Shown: in pieces, positions 17,359 to 25,827 of the stretch | Layout of the letters: every line of letters starts with the position of its first letter | Numbering within the stretch: position 1 is the stretch's first letter | Assembly (NCBI RefSeq): GCF_021405525.1 | Contig: NZ_JAGQAG010000001.1 | Location: forward strand, 1,240,001-1,304,000 | Origin: Ruegeria pomeroyi | GTDB taxonomy: Bacteria; Pseudomonadota; Alphaproteobacteria; Rhodobacterales; Rhodobacteraceae | DNA: 64,000 nucleotides | Direction: 5' to 3' | Made by a program: the position numbers and the translations under genes | Notes under the pieces: generated by a model | Seen by the model: only the letters and a program-made list of their open reading frames with translations | Databases searched by the model: none | What the model was told of the DNA's origin: nothing

Positions 17359-18357
17359 TCAGATCAGATAGCGCTGTTTGCGGGTCTGGCTGGGCCCTTC
17401 GCCGAACCGGGCGGCATATTGGGCCGAGAACCGGCCCAGATGGCTGAACCCGGCCGCCCCCGCGATCGAGGCGATGGTGACCTGCGGCGGGCTTTCGCGC
17501 AGCAGATAGCGGGCATAGTTCAGCCGCAGCACCCTCAGATATGCCAGCGGCGTCATCTCGAGCAACTGGTTGAACCCCAGTTGCAGGTTGCGCGGCGAGG
17601 TGCCGGCGGCGGTGGCTATCTGGCTCAGGGTCAGCGGTTCGGCCAGATGTGCCTGCATGAAATCGCGTGCCCGGCGCACGTGGGGTGACAGCGGCCCGGT
17701 TTCGGGCCGCTCCAGCAGCGGCGCGATGGACGAGGGCTGCGCCCTGAGGAACCCCGCGATCAATTCGTCCTCGACCAAGGCGCGGCTGAGCGCCTGTTCG
17801 GGATCGAGCAGCGCGCCATGATCCACCGCCGACACCGCCCGCCGGAACAGCGCAAGCCAGCGCTGCATCTCGGGGCGGGCGCGGTCGATCTGCGGGTCGA
17901 ACCGGACCGGCGATTGCAAGGCGGTGCCGGTCAGGGTTTCCGCGACGGCGGTCAGCCTGTTGCGGTCGATCTGTAGCAGCACCTGTTCGCAGCCGCCCAG
18001 CCAGCGCATCCGCGTATGGCGGTCGGGGTTCAGAACCGAGGCGGCGGCGCTGCCGGTCTCGACCTCGGTCCTGCCGTTACGGATCAGGGCCTGCCCCCGG
18101 ATCGGCACCTGGATCAGGTAAAAGGACCCCAGCTCTCCGGGTTCGATTTCCACATCGGCGCCATAACGGATGTAGTTGTAAAAGAGCCCGTTGCCGCCCG
18201 CCCGATGCTGGCAGGCGTCAAAGGCATCCTCGCGCGCCTGCCGCTCCAGCCGGTGACCGCAGAAATTGCGCGCCACCAGCGCCCGCGCCTCGTCCAGATC
18301 CGGTGTTCGGAACTGGCGGAACCGCGACAGGGGGGGGATATCGGGCTTGTTCTGCAT
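17359..18357 (-). CDS. AraC family transcriptional regulator
   Basis: 332 residues. The N-terminal half is an AraC-type ligand-binding cupin (PF14525-like) beginning near FRQFRTPDLDEARALV. The C-terminal AraC/XylS double HTH starts near VRRARDFMQAHLAEPLTLSQ and includes AGTSPRNLQLGFNQLLEMTP and AAGFSHLGRFSAQY. The start is uncertain: 18357 (MQNKPD) is given, and 18405 is an in-frame alternative; neither has a good ribosome-binding site. It is divergent from the cupin-monooxygenase-rhodanese genes, which it probably controls through the repeated TTTCGC-like sites in between. Confidence 0.88.
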   Translation of the reverse strand: MQNKPDIPPLSRFRQFRTPDLDEARALVARNFCGHRLERQAREDAFDACQHRAGGNGLFYNYIRYGADVEIEPGELGSFYLIQVPIRGQALIRNGRTEVETGSAAASVLNPDRHTRMRWLGGCEQVLLQIDRNRLTAVAETLTGTALQSPVRFDPQIDRARPEMQRWLALFRRAVSAVDHGALLDPEQALSRALVEDELIAGFLRAQPSSIAPLLERPETGPLSPHVRRARDFMQAHLAEPLTLSQIATAAGTSPRNLQLGFNQLLEMTPLAYLRVLRLNYARYLLRESPPQVTIASIAGAAGFSHLGRFSAQYAARFGEGPSQTRKQRYLI

Positions 18358-18423
18358 GGGGTCAGCATGCGGCCCCGCGCCCTGATCACAAAGCAATTCC
18401 TGCATTCGGACCGCAAAGATGAG

Positions 18424-18450
18424 GCGAAAATTTCGCTTTTCGGATATTCG
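18424..18450. promoter_or_regulatory. Candidate AraC operator (repeated half-sites)
   Basis: GCGAAA-A-TTTCGC (18424-18436) is a 13-bp palindrome. Its right half TTTCGC is echoed by TTTTCGG and ATATTCGC at about one helical turn (18437-18450). Direct half-sites of this kind, placed 60-85 bp before the cupin start, are typical of AraC-family activator binding. Confidence 0.4.
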
Positions 18451-18507
18451 CGCCGCCCGCGCCTTCCTAGGCTTGCGGGATAATTACCCAACAGGAGGAG
18501 GAACGAA

Positions 18508-18969
18508 ATGCAGATGGACGCGGGAATCACCGCCACCGATGCCGGTCTCGAGGGGCTGGCCTGGAACGTGGTCGGGCAGGTCTATACCCCGAAACTGCAC
18601 AGCGACAACGTGTTCATGTGGCATGCCGAAGTGCCGGCCGACACCTTTGTGCCGCCGCATGTGCACCCGACGCAGGATGAATGGATCCTGGTGCTGAGTG
18701 GCAATCTCGAGGTGGATTTCGGGTTCGAGACCGGTAACGTGACCGCCAACAAGGCGGGGCCAGGCGATGTGGTCCGGATGCCCAAGGGGGTGGCGCATGC
18801 GGTGTTCAACCGCTCGGGCGCGGGTGCGACCTGTGTCTTTGGGGTGGCGCCCTCGCGCAAGCTCTTCGATCTGTTCAAGGCGCTTGATGGCGTGACCGAC
18901 CCGGCCGAACTGGTTCGGATCTCGGCCCTGCACGAGGTCGATTTCCTGCCGCCGCCCGACGCCCAGTAA
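18508..18969 (+). CDS. Single-domain cupin protein
   Basis: 153 residues. Cupin motif 1 is PPHVHPTQDEWILVLSGNLE (metal ligands His, His, Glu) and motif 2 is MPKGVAHAVFNRS (His). It could be a small dioxygenase, isomerase or sensor; the substrate is unknown. A very strong Shine-Dalgarno (AGGAGGAGG, 18493-18501) suggests high translation. The gap to the flavin monooxygenase is 15 bp, so they share a transcript. The divergent AraC-type gene is the likely regulator. Confidence 0.85.
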   Translation: MQMDAGITATDAGLEGLAWNVVGQVYTPKLHSDNVFMWHAEVPADTFVPPHVHPTQDEWILVLSGNLEVDFGFETGNVTANKAGPGDVVRMPKGVAHAVFNRSGAGATCVFGVAPSRKLFDLFKALDGVTDPAELVRISALHEVDFLPPPDAQ

Positions 18970-18984
18970 GGCGAGGGACATATC

Positions 18985-20472
18985 ATGGTAAAACGCAAGA
19001 ACGTCGCCGTCATCGGCGGCGGGGTGTCGGGTCTTGCCGCGGCAAAGGCCTTTGACGAGCGCGGGCACCGGGTCACCGGGTTCGAACGCAGCCACGATTT
19101 CGGCGGCGTGTGGGAGCTGTCGCGCTCGTATCCCGACGTGCAGACGCAAAGCCCCAAGGATCTGTATTGCTACACCGATCTGCCGATGCCCGACGATTAC
19201 CCCGAATGGCCCAAGGGGCCGCAGGTGCATGCCTATCTGCATTCCTATGCCGACAAGCACAATCTGCCTCGGCTCTTTCAGCTCAACACCAACATCCTGT
19301 CGATGGACCGGCGCGCCGACGGGCAACCCGGCTGGACCCTGACGATCGAGGCGGCAGGCCGGGTGCGCAAGGAGGATTTCGACTTTGTGGCCATCTGCAC
19401 CGGCCAGTTTTCCGACAAGAACATCCTGACCCATCCCGGGCAGGAGGCCTTTGTTGCCGGCGGCGGCGAGGTGATCCACTCGTCGGAATATACCGACAGC
19501 GCAATGGCGCGCGGCAAACATGTGGTGGTGCTGGGCGGTTCGAAATCGGCCACCGACATCGTGGTGAACGCGGCCCGCAACGGCGCGAAATCGGTCACCA
19601 TGGTCTATCGCGAGAATGTCTGGCGGGTGCCTTATTTCGTGGGCGGCATCAACTTCAAGCGGCTGCTCTACATGCGCGCTCAGGAACAGCAGTTCAACCA
19701 ATGGGGCAAATCCCCGTTGCAACGGGTGATCGCCGCGCTGCTGAAACCGCTGGTCTGGGCCAATTTCCGGGGGCTCGAAACCCTGCTCAAGGCGCAACTG
19801 GGCCTGAAGAAATGGAACATGGTGCCCGACACCCCGATCGAGAAGGAGGCCTCGTGCTCTCTGCCGATCGTGACGCCGGGCCTGTTCGAAAGCTTCCGGG
19901 ACGGAACCGTCAATCCGATCCAGGGCACCTATGACCATTACGAGGACGGCCATGTGGTGCTGACCACCGGCGACCGGGTGCCTTGCGACCTGTCGGTGCT
20001 GGCGGTGGGCTGGAAATTGGGCATTCCCTATCTGGCGCAGGATTACCGCGACAAGCTGATCGAGGCGGATGGCCAGTACCGGGTGTACCGCCTGGCGGTG
20101 AACCCGGACCTGCCCGATATGGGCTTTGTCGGCTTCAACTCGTCCTTTTGCACCATCCTGTCGGCCGAGATGATCGCCAACTGGCTGGTCCGCTTTGCCG
20201 ATGGGCAATTGGCCCACCAGCCGAGCGCGAAGGAGATGAACGCCAATATCGAGATGATGCTGAACTGGAGACGCAAGGAACGCCCCGCCGCCCAGGTCTA
20301 TGGCGGGCTGTGCTCTGCGCCGTTCCACTTCAAGCATTTCGACGAATTGCTGGCCGATATGGGGGCAGGGGTGCGCAAGCGCGCCAACCCGCTGGCCGAG
20401 CAATTCTCTTATCCCGATGCGCGGGCCTATGGTCGCTTCCTGGCCTCGACCCCGCAGTATCAGGCGGGCTGA
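18985..20472 (+). CDS. Flavin-containing monooxygenase (class B)
   Basis: 495 residues. The FAD-binding motif VAVIGGGVSGLAAAKAF is at residues 8-24 and the NADPH motif VVVLGGSKSATDIVVNAA lies near 175-195. Between them, GGEVIHSSEY is a variant of the FMO/BVMO fingerprint FxGxxxHxxx(Y/F): His and Tyr are kept, while the first aromatic is replaced by Gly. The later WKLGIPYLAQ region fits the family ATG-type strand. It should oxygenate a nitrogen, sulfur or ketone centre with NADPH and O2. It is not an obvious match to trimethylamine monooxygenase. It lies between the cupin and rhodanese genes. Confidence 0.88.
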   Translation: MVKRKNVAVIGGGVSGLAAAKAFDERGHRVTGFERSHDFGGVWELSRSYPDVQTQSPKDLYCYTDLPMPDDYPEWPKGPQVHAYLHSYADKHNLPRLFQLNTNILSMDRRADGQPGWTLTIEAAGRVRKEDFDFVAICTGQFSDKNILTHPGQEAFVAGGGEVIHSSEYTDSAMARGKHVVVLGGSKSATDIVVNAARNGAKSVTMVYRENVWRVPYFVGGINFKRLLYMRAQEQQFNQWGKSPLQRVIAALLKPLVWANFRGLETLLKAQLGLKKWNMVPDTPIEKEASCSLPIVTPGLFESFRDGTVNPIQGTYDHYEDGHVVLTTGDRVPCDLSVLAVGWKLGIPYLAQDYRDKLIEADGQYRVYRLAVNPDLPDMGFVGFNSSFCTILSAEMIANWLVRFADGQLAHQPSAKEMNANIEMMLNWRRKERPAAQVYGGLCSAPFHFKHFDELLADMGAGVRKRANPLAEQFSYPDARAYGRFLASTPQYQAG

Positions 20473-20575
20473 ATGCCTTGCGCGGGCGGTGAGAGGCCGC
20501 CCGCGGAAAATCGTGTCTTACACTTTCCGAAACACGCATGTTAGCCTGCGCGAAACGAAACAGGAGACACGCAAG

Positions 20576-20959
20576 ATGGTTTTGACGGTCAAGGACATGA
20601 TGGCGGCGGCAAATGCGGCGGTGCCGCGTATCGACGGCGCCCGCGCCCAGCAACTGGTGGCCGAGGGCGCGCTGCTGCTCGACCTGCGCGACACGCCCGA
20701 GCTGGAACGCGCAGGCCGTGCCAGCGGGGCCCATCACATCCCGCGCGGCATGCTGGAATTCCGCGCTGATCCGGACACGCCGTTTCACGACCCGGAACTG
20801 CGCAAGGATCGGGTGATCGTGTTGCATTGTGCCTCGGGCGGGCGCGCGGCGCTGGCGGGTAAACTGCTCAAGGACATGGGTTATGACGAGGTCTACAATC
20901 TCGGCGGTTTTGCCGACTGGACCGGCGAGCGGATCGAACCGGTCGATCCCGGCATGTGA
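20576..20959 (+). CDS. Rhodanese-like domain protein
   Basis: 127 residues, a single rhodanese domain. The start of the fold is GALLLDLRDTPELERAG, the active-site loop is VLHCASGGRAALAGKL with the catalytic Cys, and the fold ends GGFADWTGERIEPV. It transfers sulfane sulfur to thiol or cyanide acceptors, or binds persulfide. CAGGAGA (20561-20567) fixes the start at 20576. The gap of 103 bp from the monooxygenase leaves open whether it is in the same operon. A sulfur link to the monooxygenase is only an inference. Confidence 0.88.
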   Translation: MVLTVKDMMAAANAAVPRIDGARAQQLVAEGALLLDLRDTPELERAGRASGAHHIPRGMLEFRADPDTPFHDPELRKDRVIVLHCASGGRAALAGKLLKDMGYDEVYNLGGFADWTGERIEPVDPGM

Positions 20960-21034
20960 TCCAGGTCAAAGTCAAACGCATTCCGATAATTTTATATCAT
21001 GGTTGGACGCGCAGCCATATCAGGAGGTCCGGCC

Positions 21035-21223
21035 ATGATGCGCCTTGCTTCGATTCTTTACAGTCTGATCTCGACCGCGCTGGCGGGCACTGCGGTGATT
21101 GCGGTGCTCACGGCGGGCTTGGTTTCACTCAAGGCAATTCTGGCGGCGGCGGTGACAGGTTTTATCGTCGCGGCGCCAGTCAGTTGGTTTTTGGCGCGGC
21201 GGCTCTACGAAGAAGAAGCCTAG
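21035..21223 (+). CDS. Small two-helix inner-membrane protein
   Basis: 62 residues: MMRLASILYSLISTALAGTA begins the first hydrophobic helix, and a second runs to PVSWFLARRL, followed by an acidic tail EEEA. An excellent ribosome-binding site (AGGAGGT, 21022-21028) six bases before ATG 21035 supports real expression. From memory, similar short proteins in Rhodobacteraceae have carried the label 'CTP synthetase', which the sequence does not justify. Function unknown. Confidence 0.7.
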   Translation: MMRLASILYSLISTALAGTAVIAVLTAGLVSLKAILAAAVTGFIVAAPVSWFLARRLYEEEA

Positions 21224-21240
21224 AGTCCTGCCGGTCGGCC

Positions 21241-21330
21241 GGGGGCCAGCCCCCGGACCCCCGGAGTATTTTCGGCGAAATGAAGAAGACCGGGGCTTCT
21301 TTCTGGTCTGAAATACTCCCGCCGGAGGCG
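21241..21330. repeat. Dispersed repeat copy 6 (complete: hairpin, arm A, arm B)
   Basis: The clearest full element. Hairpin GGGGGCCAGCCCCC (21241-21254), arm A CCCGGAGTATTTTCGGCGAA then ATGAAG (21259-21285), spacer AAGACCGGG, then inverted arm B GCTTCTTTCTGGTCTGAAAT then ACTCCCGCCGGAGGCG (21295-21330). It lies between the convergent small membrane protein and alpha/beta hydrolase genes. Confidence 0.85.
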
Positions 21331-21363
21331 TCCCGGACGCACGGCAGGTGCAGAGTCAGAGGC

Positions 21364-22122
21364 TCAGGCATTCAGAAAGACACGCACCGCCGCTTCGAAT
21401 TCGCGGGGTTTGTCGGCGTGTAACCAATGACCCGCGCCCGGTATCTTGGCAAAACGGGCGGCGGGGAACAGATCTCGGATCAGCGGGCGATGCTCGGCGC
21501 GCACATAATCCGATATGCTGCCGGTCAGGAACAGAGTCGGTCCGTCCCAATGTGCTGATATGTCGGGGAAGGACATGATCGCGGGCATGTTCGCCGCCAA
21601 TCCGTCGAGATTCAACCGCCACCGCTTGCCGGGCAGATCAAGCGACTGGGTAAAGAAGCTTTGCAACGCTTTCTCGACCCCTTGCGCCGCCAGCATTTCT
21701 TCGGCATCCGAGCGGCGCTCGACCCGGCTCAGGTCGACGCCGCGCATCGCTGCGATGAAGGGCATCTGGCTGTGGGTATAAGTCACCGGGGCGATATCCG
21801 CGACCACCAGGCGGCGCAGCAGGTGCCCGTGGGTGAGCGCCAGCATCATCGCCGCCTTGCCCCCCATCGAATGGCCCAGCAAGTCGGCGCGACCGCCATG
21901 GGCCTCGATCACCTCGGCCAGATCGGCGGCCATCGCGGGATAGTCGTGTGTCTCGGCCCAGGGGCTGTGACCGTGATTGCGCATGTCGACGGCGATCACC
22001 TGCCGTTCATCGGCAAGTCGCCGGGCGATCACCCCCCAGTTGCGGCCAGAGCCATAGAGCCCATGGGCGATGACAAGGGGTGGGGTGTCGGTCGGGGTGC
22101 CATGCAGGATCGTGGTCAGCAT
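21364..22122 (-). CDS. Alpha/beta-fold hydrolase (esterase, YbfF-like)
   Basis: 252 residues. The oxyanion region PLVIAHGLYGSGRNWG and the nucleophile elbow DLLGHSMGGKAAMML (Ser in GHSMGG) identify the fold; the catalytic His is in IPGAGHWLHADKP near the C-terminus. This pattern matches the YbfF/PHB-depolymerase-like acyl esterases, with no lipase lid. The start at 22122 (MLTTILHG) gives the compact family length; an upstream extension of 14 residues is possible but has no clear ribosome-binding site. Substrate unknown. Confidence 0.88.
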   Translation of the reverse strand: MLTTILHGTPTDTPPLVIAHGLYGSGRNWGVIARRLADERQVIAVDMRNHGHSPWAETHDYPAMAADLAEVIEAHGGRADLLGHSMGGKAAMMLALTHGHLLRRLVVADIAPVTYTHSQMPFIAAMRGVDLSRVERRSDAEEMLAAQGVEKALQSFFTQSLDLPGKRWRLNLDGLAANMPAIMSFPDISAHWDGPTLFLTGSISDYVRAEHRPLIRDLFPAARFAKIPGAGHWLHADKPREFEAAVRVFLNA

Positions 22123-22214
22123 GCCGCCCTGATAACCTGACGCGATCGCCCCCGCCAGCCCCATTGAGCCTGCCCGGACCGCGCGATATGGTGCCCGCCG
22201 GGGGTATGACAGCC

Positions 22215-22589
22215 ATGACCGATAGCGACCGGATCGAAGACCAGATTGCCGTGACCGTCGCGTTGCTGCGGACGCGGCTTGGGGTGCATGGAAAATCGCT
22301 CCGCCTCGCGCTCAGACGGGCCAAGCACCGACTGCCGCGTCGTATCTATCGCCGTGCGATGGAACTGGCCCGGGTCGAGCCGATGATGGCGCATCCGCGA
22401 TTGCGGATGACGTTGAACGCCCCTTCGTTGAGTGCCGCCGCACGCGAGGTGCAGGCGCATCTGCGCGGCATCGACCTGGCCGACCGGCGCAAGGGCTGGT
22501 GGCTGGGTATGCTGGGGGCGCTGGTCTTCAACCTGCTGGTATTTGCCGCGTTGTTGCTGGCCTTCCTGGCCTGGCGCCGGCTGATCTGA
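22215..22589 (+). CDS. Hypothetical protein with C-terminal membrane helix
   Basis: 124 residues. The N-terminal 90 residues are basic and helical (LRTRLGVHGKSLRLALRRAK), followed by a single hydrophobic helix (about 95-118, LGALVFNLLVFAALLLAFLA) and a short basic tail. The layout is that of a tail-anchored inner-membrane protein. No family recognised. Two start codons lie close together (22206 and 22215); the second is better spaced from GGGG. It is divergent from the hydrolase and convergent with DUF817. Confidence 0.65.
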   Translation: MTDSDRIEDQIAVTVALLRTRLGVHGKSLRLALRRAKHRLPRRIYRRAMELARVEPMMAHPRLRMTLNAPSLSAAAREVQAHLRGIDLADRRKGWWLGMLGALVFNLLVFAALLLAFLAWRRLI

Positions 22590-22596
22590 CGAGACA

Positions 22597-22619
22597 GCGC
22601 CGTGCGGAACGCACGGCGC
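22597..22619. terminator. Strong hairpin between convergent genes
   Basis: GCGCCGTGCG-GAA-CGCACGGCGC is a perfect 10-bp stem with a 3-nt loop, seven bases after the tail-anchored protein's stop codon. No T-run follows, so termination may depend on the stem or on Rho. Confidence 0.5.
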
Positions 22620-22656
22620 CCGGCCCAACGCATCTTTGGCCGCATCTCTGATGCGG

Positions 22657-23523
22657 TCACATGGGGCGGGAACGCCCCTTGGCTGGAGCCTCCTCCAGCG
22701 CGTCGCGCATCACCAGCGTGACTGTGACGAAGCTGACATAGAGCAACAGATACCAGGATCCCATCTTGGCCAGCCGCACCATCTCTCCGGCGATCTGCCC
22801 GGAATAAAGCCAGGTGCGCGTGGCGGTGCCCACATTCTCGGCCAGCCACAGGAAGAACGAGCTGAAGAAGGCCGCCAGCGGCAGCGGCATCCAGTAGCGG
22901 TGATCGCCGATGCGAAAGGTGATCCGCGTCCGGGCATAGAGCGCGACCGTTGCGGCAAACAGGGCCAGCCGTAGGTCGAACAGGAAATGGTGGGCAAAGA
23001 AATTCACATAGATCGCAACCGCCAGCAGGACCGACAACCAGAAGGGCGGGTAGGGCGCAAACCGCATGTCGAACAGCCGGATGGCGCGCGCCATGTAGGA
23101 GCCCACAGAGGCATACATGAAGCCCGAGAACAGCGGTACGTTCCAAAGCTTGACCAGGCCTGGGCCGGGATAGGTCCAACTGCCGGCCTGGACCTTGAAG
23201 ATCTCCATCACGGTTCCGGTTAGGTGAAACAGCAGGATAACCCGGACCTCGCGCCAGCTTTCCAGTCCCAATGCCAGAAACAGCACCTGCAAGCCCAACG
23301 CATAGATCAAGAGCGCGTCATAGCGGGCGAGCGCCCAGTCCTGTTGCCAGATGCGGTCGCTGACCATCAGGCCGATCAGCAGCGATGCGCCGAACAGGGC
23401 GGCCCAGCCCTGTTTCAGAACGAACATGACAAATTCCGCCAGCACATGGGGCAGGCGGGCACGCATCCAGTCGCCAAGCCGCCGTTCCAACTGGCGCGTC
23501 CGGTTGCCCCGTATCCTGGTCAA
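22657..23523 (-). CDS. DUF817 family membrane protein
   Basis: 288 residues with about seven hydrophobic helices. DUF817 hallmarks are visible: QAGSWTYPGPGLVKLWNVPL followed by FSGFMYASVGSYMARA, and NFFAHHFLFDLR. The N-terminus is basic (MTRIRGNRTRQLERRLG). Function is unknown for the family. It is transcribed in the same direction as glyA but separated from it by a strong terminator, so it has its own transcription unit or depends on read-through. Confidence 0.88.
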   Translation of the reverse strand: MTRIRGNRTRQLERRLGDWMRARLPHVLAEFVMFVLKQGWAALFGASLLIGLMVSDRIWQQDWALARYDALLIYALGLQVLFLALGLESWREVRVILLFHLTGTVMEIFKVQAGSWTYPGPGLVKLWNVPLFSGFMYASVGSYMARAIRLFDMRFAPYPPFWLSVLLAVAIYVNFFAHHFLFDLRLALFAATVALYARTRITFRIGDHRYWMPLPLAAFFSSFFLWLAENVGTATRTWLYSGQIAGEMVRLAKMGSWYLLLYVSFVTVTLVMRDALEEAPAKGRSRPM

Positions 23524-23534
23524 ATGGTCTGCCC

Positions 23535-23571
23535 GAAAATGAAAACTGCCACCGGGATGACCGGTGGCAGT
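23535..23571 (-). terminator. Rho-independent terminator of glyA
   Basis: ACTGCCACCGG (23545-23555) and CCGGTGGCAGT (23561-23571) form a perfect 11-bp stem with a 5-nt loop, 30 bp past the glyA stop. On the - strand the stem is followed by TTTCATTTTC. Confidence 0.85.
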
Positions 23572-23601
23572 GATGATGTCAATCCGAAACGTTTTTATTC
23601 A

Positions 23602-24897
23602 TCAAAGGTTTGGATAGATCGGGAATCTGGCGCAGAGGTCTGCGACCTGGGCCTTGACCTTGTCCTCGACGGCGCCGTTGGCGTCTTCGCCATTGGCGGC
23701 CAGGCCATCGACCACCTCGATGATCCAGTCGGCGATCTGGCGGAATTCGGCCTCGCCGAAGCCGCGCGTGGTGCCCGCCGGGCTGCCCAGGCGGATGCCG
23801 CTGGTCACTGTCGGCTTTTCCGGATCAAACGGCACGCCGTTCTTGTTGCAGGTGATATGCGCGCGGCCCAGAGCCTTTTCGGTGGCGTTGCCCTTGACCC
23901 CCTTGGGCCGCAGGTCGACCAGCACCACATGGGTGTCGGTGCCATGGGTCACCGTGTCCAGACCGCCCTTGATCAGCTGTTCGCTCAGGGCCTGGGCATT
24001 GGTGATAACCTGTTGAATATACGACTTGAATTCAGGCCGCAGCGCCTCGCCAAAGGCCACCGCCTTGGCCGCGATCACATGCATCAGCGGTCCACCCTGG
24101 ATGCCGGGGAAGATCGCCGAATTCACTTTCTTAGCAATATCTTCATCATTGGTGAGGATCATACCGCCACGGGGCCCGCGCAGGGTCTTGTGCGTGGTCG
24201 TGGTGGCCACATGCGCGTGCGGGAACGGGCTGGGATGCTCGCCCGCCGCAACCAGACCGGCGAAATGCGCCATATCGACATGGAGGTAGGCCCCGACCAT
24301 ATCCGCAATCTCCCGCATCCGGGCAAAATCGATCTGGCGCGGAATGGCCGAGCCGCCGGCGATGATCAGCTTGGGCCGGTGTTCCTTGGCCAGCGCCTCG
24401 ACCTGGTCGTAATCCAGCAGGTTGTCCTGTTGGCGCACGCCGTATTGCACCGCGTTGAACCATTTGCCCGACTGGTTGGGCGCGGCGCCATGGGTCAGGT
24501 GGCCGCCCGCGTCCAGGCTCATGCCCAGGATGGTGTCGCCCGGCTTGATCAGCGCCTGGAACACGCCCTGATTGGCCTGGCTGCCCGAATTGGGCTGCAC
24601 ATTGGCAAAGCCGCAGCCAAACAGCTGCTTGGCCCGCTCGATCGCCAGGTTTTCGGCGATGTCGACATATTGGCAGCCGCCGTAATAACGCCGGCCGGGG
24701 TACCCTTCGGCGTATTTGTTGGTCATCACCGAGCCCTGCGCCTGCATCACGGCGGCCGAGACGATGTTTTCGGACGCGATCAGCTCGATCTCGTCGCGCT
24801 GGCGCCCCAGCTCCGAGGTGATCGCCCCGAACAGCTCGGGATCACGCTCCGAAAGCGCCTCTGTGAAAAATCCGGGGTCCTGGTGGCTCGCGTTCAT
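23602..24897 (-). CDS. glyA: Serine hydroxymethyltransferase
   Basis: 431 residues. This PLP enzyme interconverts serine and glycine with transfer of the one-carbon unit to tetrahydrofolate. The N-terminus [19 protein letters not shown] and the PLP-lysine motif [14 protein letters not shown] are the family signature; [14 protein letters not shown] and RIGVPA-like late segments are also in place. The start at 24897 (MNASHQDPG) follows GGAG at a five-base distance; an open frame runs about 110 residues upstream but without coding character. It is divergent from nadK. Confidence 0.97.
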   Translation of the reverse strand: MNASHQDPGFFTEALSERDPELFGAITSELGRQRDEIELIASENIVSAAVMQAQGSVMTNKYAEGYPGRRYYGGCQYVDIAENLAIERAKQLFGCGFANVQPNSGSQANQGVFQALIKPGDTILGMSLDAGGHLTHGAAPNQSGKWFNAVQYGVRQQDNLLDYDQVEALAKEHRPKLIIAGGSAIPRQIDFARMREIADMVGAYLHVDMAHFAGLVAAGEHPSPFPHAHVATTTTHKTLRGPRGGMILTNDEDIAKKVNSAIFPGIQGGPLMHVIAAKAVAFGEALRPEFKSYIQQVITNAQALSEQLIKGGLDTVTHGTDTHVVLVDLRPKGVKGNATEKALGRAHITCNKNGVPFDPEKPTVTSGIRLGSPAGTTRGFGEAEFRQIADWIIEVVDGLAANGEDANGAVEDKVKAQVADLCARFPIYPNL

Positions 24898-25065
24898 GAC
24901 AGCTCCGCATGAGAAGGGTCGATTTCCGCGATTTCCTATCGGAAACCGGGGCAATGCAAAAGGCTGTAAAGCGACGAATTGGCCAACTGCGGCGTCAAGT
25001 CTGGCCACTGGGGGAAAGGTGTGCTTGTTTCGGAACCGAATGCGCAGCACCGGAAACCTCGATAG

Positions 25066-25827
25066 ATGCCCAAAAGAATCGCCTTTCTCGCCAGCGACGC
25101 GCCGGTGGCCCAGACCGCGCGTGCCGCGTTGATTGGCCGCTACGGCAACGTGGCCCCCCGCGACGCCGAGGTGATCGTCGCACTGGGCGGGGATGGCTAC
25201 ATGCTGCGCACCCTGCACAGCACCCAGCATCTGGATGTGCCGGTCTATGGCATGAACCGGGGCACCATCGGCTTTCTGATGAACGAATATGCCGAGACCA
25301 ACCTGTTGGAAAGGCTAGCCGCGGCCGAGGAGGAGATCATCAATCCGCTGTCGATGACCGCGATGGATCAGGCGGGACAGGTACATCGGGCGTTGGCGAT
25401 CAACGAGGTCTCGCTGCTCCGCGCGGGACCCCAGGCGGCGCGGCTGAAAATCTCGGTCGATGGGCGCCTGCGACTGGCTGAACTGGTTTGCGACGGTGCG
25501 CTGGTGGCAACGCCGGCGGGGTCAACCGCATATAACTACTCGGCGCATGGGCCAATTTTGCCGATCGGGTCGGACGTGTTGGCGCTGACCGCCATCGCGG
25601 CATTTCGGCCGCGCCGCTGGCGTGGTGCCTTGCTGCCCAAAACCGCCAAGGTCCGGTTCGATGTGGTGGACGCGGACAAGCGTCCGGTCATGGCCGATGC
25701 CGATTCAACCTCGATCCCGGATATCGCTTGGGTCGAGATTCAGTCCGAACCGACAATCAGCCACCGGATCCTGTTCGACCCTGGCCATGGGCTGGAAGAG
25801 CGCCTCATTTCCGAACAATTCACCTGA
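25066..25827 (+). CDS. nadK: NAD kinase
   Basis: 253 residues. It phosphorylates NAD to NADP with ATP. The catalytic GGDG is in [20 protein letters not shown] (near residue 45), followed by [14 protein letters not shown] and the nucleotide-binding [18 protein letters not shown]. The start ATG 25066 gives [11 protein letters not shown], the usual N-terminal strand of the family. It is divergent from glyA and is followed directly by the candidate 6S RNA. Confidence 0.95.
   Translation: MPKRIAFLASDAPVAQTARAALIGRYGNVAPRDAEVIVALGGDGYMLRTLHSTQHLDVPVYGMNRGTIGFLMNEYAETNLLERLAAAEEEIINPLSMTAMDQAGQVHRALAINEVSLLRAGPQAARLKISVDGRLRLAELVCDGALVATPAGSTAYNYSAHGPILPIGSDVLALTAIAAFRPRRWRGALLPKTAKVRFDVVDADKRPVMADADSTSIPDIAWVEIQSEPTISHRILFDPGHGLEERLISEQFT

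Noticed and set aside
18484-20403. A 639-codon reading frame on the - strand opposite the flavin monooxygenase
   Set aside because: The + strand has both Rossmann motifs and a ribosome-binding site; the antisense product is His/Gln/Arg-rich without any domain, as expected for a shadow frame.
23602-25230. A 110-residue N-terminal extension of GlyA
   Set aside because: The family begins near residue 1 of the chosen start, which has GGAG upstream; the extension overlaps nadK and its promoter region.
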